DNA of 64,000 bases from Magicicada septendecula (taxonomy: Eukaryota > Arthropoda > Insecta > Hemiptera > Cicadidae). Shown in pieces: positions 46,870 through 58,790 of the stretch (position 1 is its first letter; each line of letters begins with the position of its first letter). The stretch lies in contig JAWRYS010001497.1 in NCBI GenBank assembly GCA_034769895.1, forward strand, positions 62,001 through 126,000. Direction: 5' to 3'. The notes under the pieces were generated by a model. It made no database searches and was not told the DNA's origin. It saw nothing but the letters and a program-made list of their open reading frames with translations. The position numbers were made by a program, and so were the translations under genes.

Positions 46870-48652
46870 TATAACGCCAAAATCAGAAATTTTGAAAATT
46901 TCTTATTTTGAGTAGAGATGTATCTTTAAGCGCCGTAAAGATACATCTAAGAAACGTTAAACTTTGACAACTACCTCAAATCCGTAGAAAAAAGGGCACA
47001 AAAAGTAAACGAACTCATTTGAAGGAGCAGCTGTAGGTATTAACAATAGACCTGCATACGTATAAACGCCAGCTGCATATAGCGAACAAAAAGGGGTATA
47101 TGTTATTGAAAGACTCAAACGGTCAGCGACAGGACTTCGACCTTACTGAGAAGAGAGAAAGCTCGGAGTAATGTCCGAACACAAGCAAGAAGTGTTGAAA
47201 GGAAGTTTGGTAAGGCCTGTAAGTAACAATAGTTGATGCCATTAGAACAACCTAGTGCACGAAAACAATACTTGACGAGAAAGTTAAGGGTTGTTTTGTT
47301 TACTCCAAAAAAGTGACAGGCAAGAATTATTGCTACAGTATCTAGCAGCGACAACGACCTCAGTGTAGTGACCTAGGGAAGGAATCTGGTGGGAATCCAA
47401 AGGCCTATCAGAGAAGTTCTTTCGGAAAAATAGGTGGTCTCTAAATCTGAAGAGTCGTAAAGTAGAACCAATTAGAAAACAGCGTAAGAAAAATCGGAAG
47501 TAAGTGGGAGAAATATGGAATTCGATATAGGAACGCGAGAAAGGCGCGCTCGAGGAGTTTAACTAAAAATTTTGATGGAAACGGGAGTGTAAGTCCGCGA
47601 CCGAGATTTCCATAGTTATTGGACTTAGAGAAATTCGGTACGATGGTTAGAAAAGTAAGCTCGTACTAGAACAAATTTCGGTAAAGAGAAAAACTGTAAT
47701 TTTACTAGTGACGTACAAGTGAATTAATACAACACAAATGATAATCAAATAACGCTGTAATTTAGTTGTGAAAATACGCAACAATAACTTTATCATCGAG
47801 TAACATTACGAGACGAACTAAACCCGTAACAACAGTAATTCAAACCATAACGCAGTTAATAAATAATAATTAATAATGGCTGTAGAAGCGGATAACTATA
47901 ATAACAATTAACGCGAACTAATTTCGAGTGAGTGAAGTTTGGTGTTGTGCAGTGTCTTGTGTGACTCCAAGGAGACCACGTTACAATCTGCTAATCCAAA
48001 GGGAAATATCGCAGTTACGCCAGACGATCAACATGCCAACCAACTTGAATATGAACCGCTACCAGATTTGGATACATACCACAAGTAAAATTTTCATGCC
48101 ATAATTAGTATTAGGTCCACTGTCTGTTCACTTAAAGAACTCATAAGATTTAATTAAAGGATTAAGATAAAATTTTATTTAGAACAAAATTAAATAATAT
48201 TAGGAAATTGTGGAAATTAAATTTATCTATGAGCACCGATTTTAAATGAATCCAGATCAATAATTAACAATGTCGTAATATATTAAATTTAAGAAATTTA
48301 TTATTAAAAGTTTTGTCTTTGAATAAGAATTACAATATTTAAATTATTAGAGCTATGAATATGAGTAGTGAAATAAGATTTATGAAATTGAATATGTTTA
48401 TATATTGATTAGAAATTATATAGTTCATGTGTCAATGATAAAGTATGATAATCAATCATAGCTAATTGTAATAAATCGAAGAACAATTTATAAGAAAATT
48501 TGAGCATTTATTTATATTTTACCCTGAGATAAAGAGCATAAAAATAAAAAGTTAAATTGGCGTCAACCGCTGGGCATAACAAGTGTTAATTGTTATAACT
48601 TGGCTCCCACACGCGGGACATTAAATAGATAGCATAACAGTAGTAAAATGTT
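46870..48652 (+). repeat. Left long direct repeat (LTR-like)
   Basis: Starts TATAACGCCAAAATCAG. From 46961 it matches the right copy at a fixed offset of 5,016 bp. Reading the two together I noticed only a few substitutions, e.g. near 48106, 48332 and 48416. At 46919-46950 the left copy has an 11-bp inverted repeat (GATGTATCTTT ... AAAGATACATC) where the right copy carries 96 bp more. Confidence 0.8.
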
Positions 48653-48700
48653 ATAAATTGTGTTATAAAATTGGCGCCGCACCGCACGGCTTAATTAAAG
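48550..48700 (+). promoter_or_regulatory. Iterated primer-binding-site-like motifs
   Basis: Variants of TTGGCGCC...ACG..GGGCAT occur at about 48556 (TTGGCGTCAACCGCTGGGC), 48600 (TTGGCTCCCACACGCGGGAC) and 48671 (TTGGCGCCGCACCGCACGGC). Further ones follow the right repeat. The spacing is 40-75 bp. Gypsy-type elements use such a sequence to bind the tRNA primer; why it is iterated is unclear. Confidence 0.45.
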
Positions 48701-48814
48701 AAATTAGGCTAGGGCAGTGACAGACAGTGGTTAGAGATACACTAAGTTAAATAAGTAAATGTTAATACTGTAGAATAAGAACGTTATTATTGTTAATTGT
48801 CGATAAGTATCTGA

Positions 48815-50083
48815 ATGATAACCCGACGAAAGGCAAAAATGGCGACAGGGAAAGAAAATTCCGAAGGATTCGAAATTAACAATCAGATGGGGATGGAGCA
48901 GTCTGAGGATAGAAATGTGGTGAATGAAGAGAGCTCTGCAACGAGTGAAGAGAATGGCGCCCGGGGACCGCAATCACAGTCGCAGTCATCTGAAGCAAAT
49001 TTTCAAATGTTAATGGCATTGATGAAACAACAATTTGAAGAATCAAAAAAACAATTTGAAGAGACAATAAGGAAGATTGAAGAAACGAAAAAACAGAATG
49101 AAGAAATAGGTAAACAACTCGTCGAGAAATTAGACAAAGAAATAGAGTTAATGAGAAGAGATGTACGAGGACAAAACCACCAGGTGGGTACTGATTTACA
49201 AAAACAATCAGAAAAAATGGAAGAAAACAAATTAGATGGAAATACTATGGATCAAATTGACACCGAGTATCAATCTTTAACAACTAAAGCATTGTCTGAA
49301 CATCATATCTCAAGATCAAAAGAAAGATCTACAATTATTAGTGGTAGATATGAAGGTGATAAAGACACTTGTACTGTGTTTGTTGGCAACTTACCAAACA
49401 CAATTACAAAAAAGAAAATTATCAAATATTTCAGAAAGTTTGGTACGATTGTAAATACGAGATTGCGATATGCTGCAATATCTGATCCACGATTTCCCAA
49501 AAGACGTACTATCATTAAGAAAGAGTTTCATAAAGACAGAACAAATATCCATGCATATGTACGTTTTACTGATGAAAATAGTGCATATCGTGCTTTGGAA
49601 GCAAATGGTAATGTGTATGAGGGTTATCACCTGAGAATTGATTTAGCTAACACGGAGGCTGAAGAAAAGCAGAGAATTAAAAAGAAAAAATTGAATACTA
49701 CAGTTAATATTACCAGTACTGATAGAAAAATTAGAAGTAGGACTGGTGAGGTGCGTAAAAATTTTGGAACCAAACCAAATGAGAGTAAGAAGATGAAAAA
49801 CAGTTCTGATGATTATCAAAGGCGAACTGCATTAGCACGAAAGAAGAAAAGGATGAAATTTGCAGGACCATTCAAGAATATTGTGAAGATTGGTACGAGA
49901 ACGAAAGGAAGATTTCAAGCGATGAAGATGAGATTTCTTAGAAGTCTTGAAAATAAAACCTTATTATGTGAGTACGCGGACAGGAAAACGAAAATAATTA
50001 AAACGCCACAAGCTGTCAAAAAACGTATTTGTAAGAGGGTTGAAAAGAAAAAACGACAAAAAACTCAGCGCGTATATAAATAA
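48815..50083 (+). CDS. Gag-like / RBM34-like fusion protein
   Basis: Uninterrupted 422-codon ORF. Residues 1-120 resemble an insect Gypsy gag N-terminus: MITRRKAKMA, a Gln/Ser/Glu-rich stretch, then a charged coiled coil with FEESKKQFEETIRKIEE and LMRRDVRGQ. Residues 185-280 form an RNA-recognition motif with RNP2 VFVGNL (188-193) and RNP1 NIHAYVRF (244-251). The long loop-2/3 insert and flanking KKEFHKDRTNIHAYV match RRM1 of RBM34 (yeast Nop12), a nucleolar protein of 60S ribosome biogenesis. RRM2, expected next, is absent. A Lys/Arg-rich tail of about 140 residues follows, like the RBM34 C-terminus. No introns are present, so host sequence was probably acquired through RNA. The start is the first ATG after the leader; an internal ATG at codon 9 is possible. 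Whether it is expressed is unknown. Confidence 0.7.
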   Translation: MITRRKAKMATGKENSEGFEINNQMGMEQSEDRNVVNEESSATSEENGARGPQSQSQSSEANFQMLMALMKQQFEESKKQFEETIRKIEETKKQNEEIGKQLVEKLDKEIELMRRDVRGQNHQVGTDLQKQSEKMEENKLDGNTMDQIDTEYQSLTTKALSEHHISRSKERSTIISGRYEGDKDTCTVFVGNLPNTITKKKIIKYFRKFGTIVNTRLRYAAISDPRFPKRRTIIKKEFHKDRTNIHAYVRFTDENSAYRALEANGNVYEGYHLRIDLANTEAEEKQRIKKKKLNTTVNITSTDRKIRSRTGEVRKNFGTKPNESKKMKNSSDDYQRRTALARKKKRMKFAGPFKNIVKIGTRTKGRFQAMKMRFLRSLENKTLLCEYADRKTKIIKTPQAVKKRICKRVEKKKRQKTQRVYK

Positions 50084-51789
50084 TGGTAATATGACCGGGG
50101 AAAGTTGTCGAACAGGATGGGAAGATCCACTTTCAACACACCATAAAAGAGAGAGAGAGAGAGAGAGGTCATAAATTCTTTAGGTGTCAACGGCCGACTG
50201 CAGGGTAAGTGTTACTATTTACCAACAAAATGTGTTGTAACGGCACTGACTTAAAACGTACAACTATGTCTCCACAAATAGGAAATTAAAAGTAATTAAA
50301 TGTAACGGATTAAAGAAAACAATCTTCAGAATGTCCGAAAATTTAATAATTAAGTTAGATAATATTGGGTGAAATACCTTAGGTAAAATTGGTTGTGTAA
50401 GAATACATTAGCCGAAGAAGATAAATAGATATGAATATAATAAGAATAAAATAAAGTAAATGGTAAATGAAAACCAATTCCAGTAAAATGATACGGCATA
50501 GAGAAGAATGTAAAGAAAGGAAAGGAGAACCGAGTCCTGACGTTTACTATCCTGATATGATCGCGAAAAAGATATCATTCAGATTCTTAGTTGACGCCAG
50601 TGAAAGGTTATGAATTATAAAGCAATTGTAAGACGCAATAGAGTATTAAATAAATTGTAATAATTTTAACATTAATTAAACTAAAATGATAATTGTAAAA
50701 TTGTATAAACGATGAAGTAAAATACTAACAAGTGTAGTAGTACTTATAATCTTCATGATAACGAAATGTGAACTAAAATTTTTAGCGATAATTATGTTAA
50801 CATAAGTACATAGACAATATATATATATATATATATATAGATATATTAAACGAATGCAAGTGTAAGGACAATTAATATGGTTAGAATAAGATTGTTTAAT
50901 ATATGTGTTTAATATAACAATTGAATGAGAACAATCAATAAAATTAGAATAGTGATATATACATATATATGTGATGCAAGACTCTTAAAATTCAATTAAA
51001 TAATGAAATGATTGAAAAGTTACAATAAGTAAAAGATGGACTATCAAAGGACATTAATAGCGAATTATTGTAGAAAGCTTGATTAATTTATGGCATTAAA
51101 AATCTATAATATTATTAGAATAGCAAGATGTAATTGGCGAATTAGTAGAAATTTTGATAGTAATTAATATTTTATAAATACTGCAAGGTAATATAGAGTA
51201 AATCAATGTGAATATAAAAATGAATAGTTAAATTAAAGGTTAACATAATGATTAATACGTGTTAAAACTGTACAATGAAAATAGAGAATTCTAAAAATTA
51301 TTTTACAAAAATATAAAATTTATTGATATGATAAATGATGCTAGCATTGAATAAAACTTGCTAAAATTAATTTGGTAAATATTATAGGTCCTGTAAGGGA
51401 TATGTAAGGAGATGTTTTAAATACATTGATGCTGAATGACGAATTTAAATTTAATGTCTAAAGATTAGTTTGTAAGTATAATTATATGTTAAGTAAGGGT
51501 TGTAAGAAAAGAAAGTTAAAAGATATATGTAACGGATTCATTTAAAAACGGAAAGCGAAAGTGTTTTGGAATAGGGTCCTGGGGTACTGTTTACATTACA
51601 TAATAAACAGCCCGCAGTGGGTCACTACAGGTAGCACATCCATTACACGACATCCAACGGATGATGAGCCAATACTAGGAATATAAAATGTATGCATTTC
51701 GTCATGTTAAACCTCGATGACAAGGCGCAGAAATTTGAATCTCTTTTGGATTTATGAAATCCACCCAAAGCGACAAATTTCGGGGACGG
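50084..51789 (+). other. Non-coding internal region of the LTR-like unit
   Basis: A very AT-rich stretch of 1.7 kb without pol-like frames. It contains a short (GA)n tract (50150-50167) and an (AT)n tract (50817-50840). The last 200 bp become GC-richer and end in the purine-rich GGGGACGG before the right repeat. Confidence 0.55.
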
Positions 51790-53657
51790 TATAACGCCAA
51801 AATCAGAAATTTTGAAAATTTCTTATTTTGAGTAGAGATGTATCTTTAAGCGCCGTAACAGGGAATTGTTGTGTGAAACGCAGAGGTGACTGACAGGCAA
51901 TAAAATCATATATCAGCCCCAACACGCTCACGGAAAATAGGCTGAGTTCATCGCTCTCCATACTAAGAAACGTTAAACTTTGACAACTACCTCAAATCCG
52001 TAGAAAAAAGGGCACAAAAAGTAAACGAACTCATTTGAAGGAGCAGCTGTAGGTATTAACAATAGACCTGCATACGTATAAACGCCAGCTGCATATAGCG
52101 AACAAAAAGGGGTATATGTTATTGAAAGACTCAAACGGTCAGCGACAGGACTTCGACCTTACTGAGAAGAGAGAAAGCTCGGAGTAATGTCCGAACACAA
52201 GCAAGAAGTGTTGAAAGGAAGTTTGGTAAGGCCTGTAAGTAACAATAGTTGATGCCATTAGAACAACCTAGTGCACGAAAACAATACTTGACGAGAAAGT
52301 TAAGGGTTGTTTTGTTTACTCCAAAAAAGTGACAGGCAAGAATTATTGCTACAGTATCTAGCAGCGACAACGACCTCAGTGTAGTGACCTAGGGAAGGAA
52401 TCTGGTGGGAATCCAAAGGCCTATCAGAGAAGTTCTTTCGGAAAAATAGGTGGTCTCTAAATCTGAAGAGTCGTAAAGTAGAACCAATTAGAAAACAGCG
52501 TAAGAAAAATCGGAAGTAAGTGGGAGAAATATGGAATTCGATATAGGAACGCGAGAAAGGCGCGCTCGAGGAGTTTAACTAAAAATTTTGATGGAAACGG
52601 GAGTGTAAGTCCGCGACCGAGATTTCCATAGTTATTGGACTTAGAGAAATTCGGTACGATGGTTAGAAAAGTAAGCTCGTACTAGAACAAATTTCGGTAA
52701 AGAGAAAAACTGTAATTTTACTAGTGACGTACAAGTGAATTAATACAACACAAATGATAATCAAATAACGCTGTAATTTAGTTGTGAAAATACGCAACAA
52801 TAACTTTATCATCGAGTAACATTACGAGACGAACTAAACCCGTAACAACAGTAATTCAAACCATAACGCAGTTAATAAATAATAATTAATAATGGCTGTA
52901 GAAGCGGATAACTATAATAACAATTAACGCGAACTAATTTCGAGTGAGTGAAGTTTGGTGTTGTGCAGTGTCTTGTGTGACTCCAAGGAGACCACGTTAC
53001 AATCTGCTAATCCAAAGGGAAATATCGCAGTTACGCCAGACGATCAACATGCCAACCAACTTGAATATGAACCGCTACCAGATTTGGATACATACCACAA
53101 TTAAAATTTTCATGCCATAATTAGTATTAGGTCCACTGTCTGTTCACTTAAAGAACTCATAAGATTTAATTAAAGGATTAAGATAAAATTTTATTTAGAA
53201 CAAAATTAAATAATATTAGGAAATTGTGGAAATTAAATTTATCTATGAGCACCGATTTTAAATGAATCCAGATCAATAATTAACAATGTCGTAATATATT
53301 AAATTTAAGAAATTTATTATTAAAAGTTTTGTCTTTGAATAAGAATTACAGTATTTAAATTATTAGAGCTATGAATATGAGTAGTGAAATAAGATTTATG
53401 AAATTGAATATGTTTATATATTGATTAGAATTTATATAGTTCATGTGTCAATGATAAAGTATGATAATCAATCATAGCTAATTGTAATAAATCGAAGAAC
53501 AATTTATAAGAAAATTTGAGCATTTATTTATATTTTACCCTGAGATAAAGAGCATAAAAATAAAAAGTTAAATTGGCGTCAACCGCTGGGCATAACAAGT
53601 GTTAATTGTTATAACTTGGCTCCCACACGCGGGACATTAAAAAGATAACAGTAGAAA
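51790..53657 (+). repeat. Right long direct repeat (LTR-like)
   Basis: Matches 46870-48652. It carries 96 bp not in the left copy (51859-51963 region, between GCCGTAA and CTAAGAAACG). Downstream (53657-53745) come two more TTGGCGC-type motifs, so leader-like sequence continues beyond the repeat. Confidence 0.75.
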
Positions 53658-53807
53658 ATCAATTTTTATTATTAAATTGGCGCTCCGGAACTTAGGGGCA
53701 TATTTTATTATTAAATTGACGCACACAACGTCGGGCATATTATAATTTCATATTAAAGGCTGTGACTCGGACAGCACGCGCAATTTGAAGCACTCGGACT
53801 ACAAGTA

Positions 53808-53990
53808 ATCGTCTGATGAAAAAGAAAAGAAAGACTGAAAAAAATCACTTTTGGGTGAGTGGTAAACAAGACGGGAATGAGGATCGAACCCGTGAACGTG
53901 ACTTACAAAGATTGCATTTAAGTGTAAATGACCAAAAAGAAGGACAGCTGGGTCAGAGAACTGGTGATCTGGTACAGCTCGATAGCAAGA
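53808..53990 (-). repeat. Interspersed repeat, possible tRNA-derived SINE (copy 2)
   Basis: Second copy of the 40443-40628 repeat. The minus strand shows a B-box-like GGGTTCGATCC (about 53882-53892) and an A-box-like TGACCCAGCTGTCC about 60 bp upstream, the layout of a pol III promoter. Confidence 0.45.
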
Positions 53991-54006
53991 TACATAAACT
54001 ACAAAG

Positions 54007-54122
54007 ACGTCCATCACATTACCGTATGTTGATTTTTACCTTTTCTTTTTATTATTGTAGGTTTTACTTCTCTTTACTTTATCCAAGTCGCTACTTTTTG
54101 TTTTCCTTTATGACCAACTTGA
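54007..54122. repeat. Direct repeat flanking the 97-bp satellite (left)
   Basis: CGTCCATCACATTACC followed by a block ending TCCAAGTCGCTACTTTTTG and ATGACCAACTTG matches 58570-58790. The left copy lacks about 120 internal bp. Confidence 0.75.
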
Positions 54123-54422
54123 CACCGTACTATTTCTGTGTCAATAAGATTACATTTTATGTTTTGTCTATTATTCTATGTCGTGACTTAAATGAATATG
54201 CAAAATATGCAACATACAACATATACAACCTTCCTAGATAAATATGCAATATGCAGTGTCCCTAGACTCAGCCTGAATAACAGCAGCCGTCAAGGCCAAT
54301 TGCAGGATTCTGTTTCGAGTTCACCCACTTGATATTCTACTTTTGACTTCTCCTTCTTTCAATGGCTTTGGATTTGTTTCTCTAGATTATCCGACTTTGG
54401 AATTTGTAATGATATGGCAGGA

Positions 54423-57400
54423 AAAATACCTCTCGGTTCACAAGATTAGTGAGATATGACGTTCTTGTTCCCAGTTCTTGGGACAGACACGCAGTGTTCC
54501 CATCACAACAACGTTTCCCAAAATACCTCTCGGTTCACAAGATTAGTGAGATATGACGTTCTTGTTCCCAGTCCTTGGGACAGACACGCAGTGTTCCCAT
54601 CACAACAACGTTTCCCAAAATACCTCTCGGTTCACAAGATTAGTGAGATATGACGTTCTTGTTCCCAGTCCTTGGGACAGACACGCAGTGTTCCCATCAC
54701 AACAACGTTTCCCAAAATACCTCTCGGTTCACAAGATTAGTGAGATATGACGTTCTTGTTCCCAGTTCTTGGGACAGACACGCAGTGTTCCCATCACAAC
54801 AACGTTTCCCAAAATACCTCTCGGTTCACAAGATTAGTGAGATATGACGTTCTTGTTCCCAGTCCTTGGGACAGACACGCAGTGTTCCCATCACAACAAC
54901 GTTTCCCAAAATACCTCTCGGTTCACAAGATTAGTGAGATATGACGTTCTTGTTCCCAGTCCTTGGGACAGACACGCAGTGTTCCCATCACAACAACGTT
55001 TCCCAAAATACCTCTCGGTTCACAAGATTAGTGAGATATGACGTTCTTGTTCCCAGTCCTTGGGACAGACACGCAGTGTTCCCATCACAACAACGTTTCC
55101 CAAAATACCTCTCGGTTCACAAGATTAGTGAGATATGACGTTCTTGTTCCCAGTCCTTGGGACAGACACGCAGTGTTCCCATCACAACAACGTTTCCCAA
55201 AATACCTCTCGGTTCACAAGATTAGTGAGATATGACGTTCTTGTTCCCAGTCCTTGGGACAGACACGCAGTGTTCCCATCACAACAACGTTTCCCAAAAT
55301 ACCTCTCGGTTCACAAGATTAGTGAGATATGACGTTCTTGTTCCCAGTCCTTGGGACAGACACGCAGTGTTCCCATCACAACAACGTTTCCCAAAATACC
55401 TCTCGGTTCACAAGATTAGTGAGATATGACGTTCTTGTTCCCAGTCCTTGGGACAGACACGCAGTGTTCCCATCACAACAACGTTTCCCAAAATACCTCT
55501 CGGTTCACAAGATTAGTGAGATATGACGTTCTTGTTCCCAGTCCTTGGGACAGACACGCAGTGTTCCCATCACAACAACGTTTCCCAAAATACCTCTCGG
55601 TTCACAAGATTAGTGAGATATGACGTTCTTGTTCCCAGTCCTTGGGACAGACACGCAGTGTTCCCATCACAACAACGTTTCCCAAAATACCTCTCGGTTC
55701 ACAAGATTAGTGAGATATGACGTTCTTGTTCCCAGTCCTTGGGACAGACACGCAGTGTTCCCATCACAACAACGTTTCCCAAAATACCTCTCGGTTCACA
55801 AGATTAGTGAGATATGACGTTCTTGTTCCCAGTCCTTGGGACAGACACGCAGTGTTCCCATCACAACAACGTTTCCCAAAATACCTCTCGGTTCACAAGA
55901 TTAGTGAGATATGACGTTCTTGTTCCCAGTCCTTGGGACAGACACGCAGTGTTCCCATCACAACAACGTTTCCCAAAATACCTCTCGGTTCACAAGATTA
56001 GTGAGATATGACGTTCTTGTTCCCAGTCCTTGGGACAGACACGCAGTGTTCCCATCACAACAACGTTTCCCAAAATACCTCTCGGTTCACAAGATTAGTG
56101 AGATATGACGTTCTTGTTCCCAGTCCTTGGGACAGACACGCAGTGTTCCCATCACAACAACGTTTCCCAAAATACCTCTCGGTTCACAAGATTAGTGAGA
56201 TATGACGTTCTTGTTCCCAGTCCTTGGGACAGACACGCAGTGTTCCCATCACAACAACGTTTCCCAAAATACCTCTCGGTTCACAAGATTAGTGAGATAT
56301 GACGTTCTTGTTCCCAGTCCTTGGGACAGACACGCAGTGTTCCCATCACAACAACGTTTCCCAAAATACCTCTCGGTTCACAAGATTAGTGAGATATGAC
56401 GTTCTTGTTCCCAGTCCTTGGGACAGACACGCAGTGTTCCCATCACAACAACGTTTCCCAAAATACCTCTCGGTTCACAAGATTAGTGAGATATGACGTT
56501 CTTGTTCCCAGTCCTTGGGACAGACACGCAGTGTTCCCATCACAACAACGTTTCCCAAAATACCTCTCGGTTCACAAGATTAGTGAGATATGACGTTCTT
56601 GTTCCCAGTCCTTGGGACAGACACGCAGTGTTCCCATCACAACAACGTTTCCCAAAATACCTCTCGGTTCACAAGATTAGTGAGATATGACGTTCTTGTT
56701 CCCAGTCCTTGGGACAGACACGCAGTGTTCCCATCACAACAACGTTTCCCAAAATACCTCTCGGTTCACAAGATTAGTGAGATATGACGTTCTTGTTCCC
56801 AGTCCTTGGGACAGACACGCAGTGTTCCCATCACAACAACGTTTCCCAAAATACCTCTCGGTTCACAAGATTAGTGAGATATGACGTTCTTGTTCCCAGT
56901 CCTTGGGACAGACACGCAGTGTTCCCATCACAACAACGTTTCCCAAAATACCTCTCGGTTCACAAGATTAGTGAGATATGACGTTCTTGTTCCCAGTCCT
57001 TGGGACAGACACGCAGTGTTCCCATCACAACAACGTTTCCCAAAATACCTCTCGGTTCACAAGATTAGTGAGATATGACGTTCTTGTTCCCAGTCCTTGG
57101 GACAGACACGCAGTGTTCCCATCACAACAACGTTTCCCAAAATACCTCTCGGTTCACAAGATTAGTGAGATATGACGTTCTTGTTCCCAGTCCTTGGGAC
57201 AGACACGCAGTGTTCCCATCACAACAACGTTTCCCAAAATACCTCTCGGTTCACAAGATTAGTGAGATATGACGTTCTTGTTCCCAGTCCTTGGGACAGA
57301 CACGCAGTGTTCCCATCACAACAACGTTTCCCAAAATACCTCTCGGTTCACAAGATTAGTGAGATATGACGTTCTTGTTCCCAGTCCTTGGGACAGACAC

Positions 57401-57817
57401 GCAGTGTTCCCATCACAACAACGTTTCCCAAAATACCTCTCGGTTCACAAGATTAGTGAGATATGACGTTCTTGTTCCCAGTCCTTGGGACAGACACGCA
57501 GTGTTCCCATCACAACAACGTTTCCCAAAATACCTCTCGGTTCACAAGATTAGTGAGATATGACGTTCTTGTTCCCAGTTCTTGGGACAGACACGCAGTG
57601 TTCCCATCACAACAACGTTTCCCAAAATACCTCTCGGTTCACAAGATTAGTGAGATATGACGTTCTTGTTCCCAGTCCTTGGGACAGACACGCAGTGTTC
57701 CCATCACAACAACGTTTCCCAAAATACCTCTCGGTTCACAAGATTAGTGAGATATGACGTTCTTGTTCCCAGTTCTTGGGACAGACACGCAGTGTTCCCA
57801 TCACAACAACGTTTCCC
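54423..57817. repeat. 97-bp satellite array, 35 copies
   Basis: The array is 3,395 bp, exactly 35 units of 97 bp, starting AAAATACCTCTCGG and ending ACGTTTCCC. Copies appear identical except one position (CAGTCCTTGG versus CAGTTCTTGG): units 1, 4, 33 and 35 have T and the rest C. Each unit holds a short inverted repeat, TCCCA and TGGGA arms around the variable site. The 65-codon frames starting at each ATGACG overlap by ATGA, run across two units and have no coding support. No spacers, so not a CRISPR array. Confidence 0.95.
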
Positions 57818-58569
57818 AAATTTTACATCGTCTTTGTCTGGTCTTATAATATTCAGGTTTTACAGCCGTTTTGCAAGACAGAGAAGCCCAAGGAGTAACC
57901 TAAAGACTTCTTCTTTCTCGTTACTCTTCACGCTATCAAAAACTGCTTAATTACTTCGTAACAAACACGTTCCGCATCAACTTTGTTTACAATTTACTAC
58001 TTACCACAGACAAGTGACTACTTAGCGACTTTCAGGTTGCCAAGTGCACACGTAAGGTGGATCGCTTAACGTTCTTAGAAAAGGAGGATCTTTTTGCAAG
58101 AAGATAATAGATTCCCCAACTCTCACGCTAGTTCTTGAAGCGAGGTCCGTCAGCCTAAAAGTTCTATCCCGACTGTATAGAGATGTAGGTAGTTGACGAC
58201 CAACTACGAAAGTAATAAACGGCCATTTGTAAAACCATAATTGCAACATTGTTGGACTTAAAAAGATATGACAGTCCCTTGAGGCTGTTAAATAACGAAC
58301 GGCTAACGCAACAATTTTTACCTTGGCACGCTGCGTTCTACAACTTTCTATGAACTTTATTGAGCTGTATGCGTTGCAATTATGCTGTACGCAGCAGTTA
58401 TCATATTTTGTTGTCGTTCTTCTTCTTTGGCTACATTTGTGGAGTTGTAACGCCACGAGCACAAAGATGAGCGATTACTTACGACGGTTTACAGCCCCGT
58501 CAGAGTAAAGCAAAACAAAGTACAATGGCATCCTTATAGTCAAGTAGTTTTAACGTGCAGTTTTCAGCA
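57818..58569. other. Unassigned DNA right of the satellite
   Basis: Moderate GC. Antisense overlapping frames at 58022-58508 show no recognisable domain. Confidence 0.3.
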
Positions 58570-58790
58570 GCGTCCATCACCTTACCTTATCTTGAACTGT
58601 CACTGCCTTTTACCTAACACCTAAATATTCCTTCTCAGTCTACCTTTTCTTGTATTCCTTCAGAAAACGCCCTTAATAAGTCTGGTTCCACAGAGTATAA
58701 AATTTTACCTCTTCTTTTTATTATTGCAAGTTTTACTTCTCTTTACTTTATCCAAGTCGCTACTTTTTGTTTTACTTTATGACCAACTTG
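58570..58790. repeat. Direct repeat flanking the 97-bp satellite (right)
   Basis: Right counterpart of 54007-54122, with an extra internal segment (about 58590-58700). The pair brackets the satellite, so the array may lie inside one duplicated or transposed unit. Confidence 0.75.

Larger units (their letters stand above)
46870..53657 (+). mobile_element. LTR-retrotransposon-like unit carrying an RBM34-like ORF
   Basis: Two long direct repeats (46870-48652 and 51790-53657) flank 3.1 kb that contains a single ORF fusing gag-like and RBM34-like sequence (48815-50083). Just before the right repeat is GGGGACGG, a plausible polypurine tract. After the first repeat lie primer-binding-site-like TTGGCGCC sequences of the kind used by insect Gypsy elements. 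No protease, RT, RNase H or integrase is visible, so the unit is non-autonomous. The repeats are nearly identical apart from a 96-bp indel, so the insertion is young. Sequence similar to the leader also follows the right repeat, so the exact borders and simple LTR-internal-LTR structure are uncertain. Confidence 0.65.

Noticed and set aside
47115-47354. 79-codon minus frame, duplicated at 52131-52370
   Set aside because: Identical because it lies in the two long repeats; antisense to the element and without a domain.
54423-57817. Possible CRISPR array
   Set aside because: Units are contiguous and identical with no unique spacers, and the sequence is eukaryotic.
54456-57950. Series of 65-codon frames (MTFLFPVL...) repeating every 97 bp
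   Set aside because: They follow the satellite period, span two units each, overlap by ATGA and depend only on the repeat. No start context, domain or independent support.
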